From: Oxalobacteraceae bacterium UBA6018
GTDB lineage: Bacteria; Pseudomonadota; Gammaproteobacteria; Burkholderiales; Burkholderiaceae_D
Direction of reading: 5' to 3'
Assembly (NCBI GenBank): GCA_002428015.1
Contig: DIZW01000112.1
Span: 7,753-16,534 of the forward strand
Length of the DNA: 8,782 nucleotides
How positions within the stretch are numbered: the first letter of the stretch is position 1; each line of letters starts with the position of its first letter. Made by a program: the position numbers and the translations under genes. The notes under the pieces are model-generated. The model worked only from the letters and a program-made list of their open reading frames with translations. It had not been told where the DNA came from and searched no databases. Of the stretch, positions 6,357 to 8,782 are shown one piece after another.

Positions 6357-6381
6357 GACTTCGGAAAAGTCAGGTAAAGTC
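6357..6381. promoter_or_regulatory. GACTT/AAGTC half-site cluster
   Basis: GACTT (6357-6361) and AAGTC (6367-6371) form an inverted repeat with a five-base gap. A second AAGTC (6377-6381) lies exactly ten bases after the first, one helical turn. The spacing suits an operator upstream of dusA. No regulator is recognised. Confidence 0.25.
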
Positions 6382-6434
6382 TCGCTCTTGCCGCGCGGGC
6401 GCACCGCCGCCACGCGTGCACGATTGTCAATATT

Positions 6435-6439
6435 GAAGG
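6435..6439 (+). promoter_or_regulatory. Ribosome-binding site of dusA
   Basis: GAAGG lies five bases before ATG 6445. It decides the start against the longer frame reaching back to TTG 6301, whose extra 48 residues resemble no Dus sequence I know. Confidence 0.6.
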
Positions 6440-6444
6440 TTTTT

Positions 6445-7458
6445 ATGCGTACCAGCACCACCCCATCCCGCCAACTGCCGCCCCGCACCGTTTCGGTCGC
6501 CCCGATGATGGACTGGACCGACCGCCATTGCCGCGTGTTCCACCGTCAGATCACCCGCCACACCTGGCTCTACACCGAAATGGTGACCACCGGCGCGCTG
6601 GTGTATGGCGACGTGGAGCGCCACCTGCGCTTCGACGAGCAGGAGCATCCGGTGGCGCTGCAGCTGGGCGGCAGCGACCCGGCCGACCTGGCCGTGGCCG
6701 CGAAGCTGGGCCAGCAGTGGGGTTATGACGAGGTCAACCTCAACTGCGGCTGCCCGTCCGAGCGGGTGCAGAAGGGCGCGTTCGGCGCCTGCCTGATGGC
6801 CGAGCCGCAACTGGTGGCCGACTGCGTCAAGGCCATGCGCGACGCCGTGTCCATCGACGTCACGGTCAAGCACCGCATCGGCATCGACAGGAACGAGGAC
6901 TACGGCTTCGTGCGCGACTTCGTCGGCACGGTGGCCGCGGCCGGCTGCCGCACCTTTATCGTGCACGCGCGCAACGCCATCCTGAAGGGCTTGTCGCCGA
7001 AGGAAAATCGTGAAATTCCACCGTTGAAGTACGAGGTCGCCTACCAGCTCAAACGCGAATTTCCCGACCTGGAAATCATCATCAACGGCGGCATCAAGAC
7101 CGCCGACGAGATCGCGCAGCACCTGCTGCACGTGGACGGGGTCATGATGGGGCGCGAGGCCTACCACAATCCGTATGCAATGGCGGCCTACGACCAACGT
7201 TTTTACAACGACAATGGCGCCGTCCGCACGCGCGAAGAGGTGCTCGCCGCGATGATCCCGTATGTGGCCGCCCAGCTGGCCGAGCACGGCGCGCGCGGGC
7301 TCAAGCTCAACAGCATCACCCGCCACATGCTGGGGCTGATGGCCGGCCTGCCGGGCGCGCGCCTGTTTCGCCAGGTGCTGTCGGACCCGCGCAAACTGGC
7401 TGGCGCCGACCCCCATCTGCTGCTGGAGGCGGCCGCGCGCATGCGCCAGGCCGCCTGA
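6445..7458 (+). CDS. dusA: tRNA-dihydrouridine(20/20a) synthase DusA
   Basis: A 337-residue cytoplasmic flavoenzyme that reduces uridines 20 and 20a in the tRNA D-loop to dihydrouridine using FMN and NADPH. It begins with the TIM-barrel opening VSVAPMMDWTDRHCR (16-30). Then come TEMVTTGA (44-51), LQLGGSDP (72-79) and NLNCGCPSERV (98-108) with catalytic cysteine C103. HARN and LSPKENREIPPL (174-194) are strongly typical of DusA rather than DusB or DusC. INGGIK (213-218) and GREAY (236-240) form the FMN phosphate site. Residues about 260-337 are the helical tRNA-binding domain with ITRHMLGL (291-298). Length agrees with the family (E. coli about 330-345). It is divergent from csgE and appears monocistronic, with a probable terminator just after the stop. 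Confidence 0.97.
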   Translation: MRTSTTPSRQLPPRTVSVAPMMDWTDRHCRVFHRQITRHTWLYTEMVTTGALVYGDVERHLRFDEQEHPVALQLGGSDPADLAVAAKLGQQWGYDEVNLNCGCPSERVQKGAFGACLMAEPQLVADCVKAMRDAVSIDVTVKHRIGIDRNEDYGFVRDFVGTVAAAGCRTFIVHARNAILKGLSPKENREIPPLKYEVAYQLKREFPDLEIIINGGIKTADEIAQHLLHVDGVMMGREAYHNPYAMAAYDQRFYNDNGAVRTREEVLAAMIPYVAAQLAEHGARGLKLNSITRHMLGLMAGLPGARLFRQVLSDPRKLAGADPHLLLEAAARMRQAA

Positions 7459-7473
7459 CATATGCCTTGCATG

Positions 7474-7510
7474 ACGGGCAAGCCTTCCCCGCGCTGCCCG
7501 TTGTCATTTT
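7474..7510 (+). terminator. Probable dusA intrinsic terminator
   Basis: ACGGGCA (7474-7480) pairs perfectly with TGCCCGT (7495-7501); two more pairs form inside after a bulged A. The following bases, TTGTCATTTT, are T-rich but interrupted. It starts 16 bases after the dusA stop. Confidence 0.5.
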
Positions 7511-7523
7511 GATGTCATATAAT
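7501..7523 (+). promoter_or_regulatory. Pho-box-like direct repeat overlapping a -10
   Basis: TTGTCAT (7501-7507), four-base spacer TTTG, then ATGTCAT (7512-7518). This is the 7-4-7 layout of a PhoB box (consensus unit CTGTCAT), with six of seven bases matched in each unit. A perfect TATAAT (7518-7523) overlaps its end, whereas PhoB-activated promoters usually have the -10 about ten bases further on. The first unit also serves as the tail of the dusA terminator. Tentative. Confidence 0.3.
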
Positions 7524-7566
7524 TTCCACAGTGAAATCGGTTTCTTGCCGAAAAGCACATTAAAGC

Positions 7567-7596
7567 TTGCTCTCCGGCAAAATTACCCTCTATAAT
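7567..7596 (+). promoter_or_regulatory. Sigma-70-like promoter for the chemoreceptor gene
   Basis: TTGCTC (7567-7572) and a perfect TATAAT (7591-7596) are separated by 18 bases. Transcription would start near 7603 and leave a leader of about 220 bases before the chemoreceptor. No FliA-type (sigma-28) promoter was seen. Confidence 0.55.
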
Positions 7597-7823
7597 CCTC
7601 CCTCTGCTTTTTGGTTCTTTTCGATTTGAGCGACCTCGACTGTTGTTCTAGCGAAACAAAAAGTGCTGCTGTAAAATTTCTTGCATGCGCAGTCATTTTT
7701 TGATTTATCCTGACGGAAATACGCGAATTATCACGCGTGGCGATGTCGGCACTACCCAGCGTCGCACGGCGCCAGATGAATCCGGGCGAATCCGATCAAT
7801 CGATATAAAAGACGAGACACCAA

Positions 7824-8782
7824 ATGAATTTATCCAACATGAAGGTCGGCACACGACTCGGACTCGGCTTTACGCTGGTGCTGTTTTTCCTGGTCGCCGT
7901 CACCGCCGTCGGCATCCTGCGCATGGCGCAGATCCAGGACCGGCTCGATCGCGTCGTCGGCGTCAATAACGTCGTGACGCGCCTGGTGATCGACATGCGC
8001 GCCAACGTCAGCGACCGCGTCACCTCGCTGCGCATCCTGACCCTGTTGAGCAATCCCGACGACATGGAACAGGACATGACGAAGATCAAGAACCTGGCCA
8101 CCAAGTACGACGACGTGCAGGCCAAGCTGAGCACGAAGTTCGCCGCCGAGGGCACGCCTGAGGAAAAGAGCCTGCTCGCCAAAATCAAGGAATACGAGGC
8201 GGCCGCCATGCCGGCGATCGCCAAGGCGTCCGACCTGTGGATGGCCAACAAGGCCGAGGACGCGACCCGCGTGCTGATCAAGGAAATCCGTCCGGTGCAG
8301 AAGAAGTGGATGGCCACGCTCGAGCAGTTGGCGACCCTGGAAGACAAGCTCAACTCGCAGGTGGCCAGCGACGCCGAGTCGTCGTTCCGCACCGCCCGCA
8401 ACACTATGCTGTTGTTGGGCGGCGTGGCCATCGCGCTGGGCCTGATCGCAGCGGTGATGATCACCCGCGGCCTGCTCAAGCAGCTTGGCGGCGAACCCGA
8501 CTACACGGCCAAGATCGCCGGCGACATCGCCCACGGCGACCTGTCGATCGCCATCGAGACCGCCGGCGCCGAGCGCGGCAGCCTGCTGGCCGAGATGAAC
8601 GAGATGCGTAACAGCCTGGTGGGCATCGTCGGCCAGGTCCGGGTCGGCACCGAGACCATCGGCACGGCCTCGCGTGAAATTGCAGCCGGCAACATCGACC
8701 TGTCCTCGCGCACCGAGATGCAGGCCAGCTCGCTGGAAAAGACCGCCTCGGCGATGGAAGAGCTGACCTCGACGGTGCGCCA
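7824..8782 (+). CDS. Methyl-accepting chemotaxis protein, 3'-truncated
   Basis: The first 319 residues of a transmembrane chemoreceptor; the frame runs off the window with no stop. After MNLSNMKVGTRLGLGF comes membrane segment 1 (about 11-33), a periplasmic, mostly helical region (34-193) that fits a four-helix-bundle ligand domain, membrane segment 2 (about 194-214), and a HAMP domain (about 215-268, including GEPDYTAKIAGDIAHGDLS). Next is the start of the cytoplasmic coiled coil with IDLSSRTEMQASSLEKTASA and MEELTSTVR, the first methylation-helix region. The conserved CheA/CheW-binding hairpin tip must lie beyond the window. It would relay ligand binding to CheA; the ligand cannot be told from sequence. 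The start ATG 7824 has only a weak Shine-Dalgarno sequence (GACGAG, seven bases upstream), but the protein start is typical for betaproteobacterial MCPs. Confidence 0.94.
   Translation, partial: MNLSNMKVGTRLGLGFTLVLFFLVAVTAVGILRMAQIQDRLDRVVGVNNVVTRLVIDMRANVSDRVTSLRILTLLSNPDDMEQDMTKIKNLATKYDDVQAKLSTKFAAEGTPEEKSLLAKIKEYEAAAMPAIAKASDLWMANKAEDATRVLIKEIRPVQKKWMATLEQLATLEDKLNSQVASDAESSFRTARNTMLLLGGVAIALGLIAAVMITRGLLKQLGGEPDYTAKIAGDIAHGDLSIAIETAGAERGSLLAEMNEMRNSLVGIVGQVRVGTETIGTASREIAAGNIDLSSRTEMQASSLEKTASAMEELTSTVR

Larger units (their letters stand above)
6143..6444. other. Divergent intergenic region csgE/dusA
   Basis: This 302-base gap must carry the start signals of the curli operon (minus) and dusA (plus). 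It contains a terminator-like hairpin with a T-run on the plus strand (6248-6273), an FNR/ANR-like palindrome (6272-6285) and a cluster of GACTT/AAGTC half-sites (6357-6381). On the minus strand TACACT (6198-6203) resembles a -10, but the nearest -35-like TTGTCA (6226-6231) is 22 bases away, too far for an ordinary sigma-70 promoter. No convincing promoter for either gene and no small gene was found. Confidence 0.6.
7459..7823 (+). other. AT-rich gene-free region before the chemoreceptor
   Basis: These 365 bases hold no convincing gene. In order they contain a probable dusA terminator (7474-7510), a Pho-box-like direct repeat overlapping a perfect TATAAT (7501-7523), a sigma-70-like promoter (7567-7596), and a leader of roughly 220 bases to ATG 7824. 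The stretch about 7500-7720 is clearly richer in A and T than the coding sequence around it. The leader has two weak hairpins (7721-7738, 7740-7765) and a ten-base-period direct repeat of GAATCCG at 7778 and 7788. No known riboswitch was recognised. Confidence 0.7.

Noticed and set aside
6301..6444. Longer dusA beginning at TTG 6301
   Set aside because: The extra residues are not Dus-like, and ATG 6445 has a good ribosome-binding site.
6427..7461. Minus-strand open frame of 344 codons opposite dusA
   Set aside because: Complete antisense of a clear DusA, rich in His/Arg/Val/Gly, with no domain signature.
7561..7580. FliA (sigma-28) promoter starting at TAAAGCTT
   Set aside because: The following GGCAAAA is only seven bases away; 11 or more are needed and the match is poor.
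7603..7823. Cyclic-di-GMP (GEMM) riboswitch in the chemoreceptor leader
   Set aside because: None of the conserved GEMM core sequence is present.
7685..7969. 94-codon plus-strand open frame starting in the chemoreceptor leader
   Set aside because: It runs about 145 bases into the chemoreceptor in another frame, where its translation becomes Arg-rich. It has no ribosome-binding site and no resemblance to known proteins.
7796..8534. Minus-strand open frames opposite the chemoreceptor
   Set aside because: The plus frame gives a clear chemoreceptor with two membrane segments and a HAMP domain; the antisense frames are compositional shadows.

Overview
The window is a high-GC proteobacterial chromosomal segment. 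TypA, DusA, the betaproteobacterial style of the chemoreceptor and a csgEFG-plus-curlin locus suggest a betaproteobacterium of the Oxalobacteraceae (Massilia/Duganella-like). That placement is inferred from protein resemblance only. There are seven genes, two of them cut by the window edges, and no sign of mobile elements, rRNA, tRNA or CRISPR.

Layout, left to right. (1) Bases 1-1589, plus strand: the 3' part of typA (bipA), a ribosome-associated translational GTPase. (2) 1695-3365, plus strand: a ClcB-type CLC chloride-transport protein with a C-terminal CBS pair. Its apparent TTG start lies directly behind a very stable hairpin. (3) 3419-6142, minus strand: a curli (functional amyloid) locus read in the order csgE, csgF, csgG, curlin. 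(4) 6143-6444: the divergent control region between csgE and dusA. (5) 6445-7458, plus strand: dusA, a tRNA-dihydrouridine synthase, followed by a probable terminator. (6) 7459-7823: an AT-rich regulatory stretch with a Pho-box-like direct repeat and a good sigma-70 promoter. (7) 7824 to the end, plus strand: the N-terminal 319 residues of a methyl-accepting chemotaxis protein.

The curli locus is the functional core. CsgG is the outer-membrane lipoprotein secretion pore, CsgE the periplasmic adaptor and CsgF the surface-side extension of the pore and fibre anchor. The curlin is the amyloid subunit they export. Only one curlin gene is present, flanked by unrelated genes on both sides of the locus, and it is about twice the length of E. 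coli CsgA. It carries twelve Q-x-G-x-x-N-x5-Q repeats instead of five. No csgD, csgC or second (nucleator) curlin lies in the window. The constriction ring of this CsgG appears to differ from E. coli at two of three positions.

The other genes are housekeeping or sensory and have no obvious link to curli. Nothing here amounts to a clearly unknown system. The points most worth checking are the single long curlin with its strict repeat register, the changed CsgG eyelet, the hairpin at the clcB start, and the regulatory sequences upstream of csgE/dusA and of the chemoreceptor.
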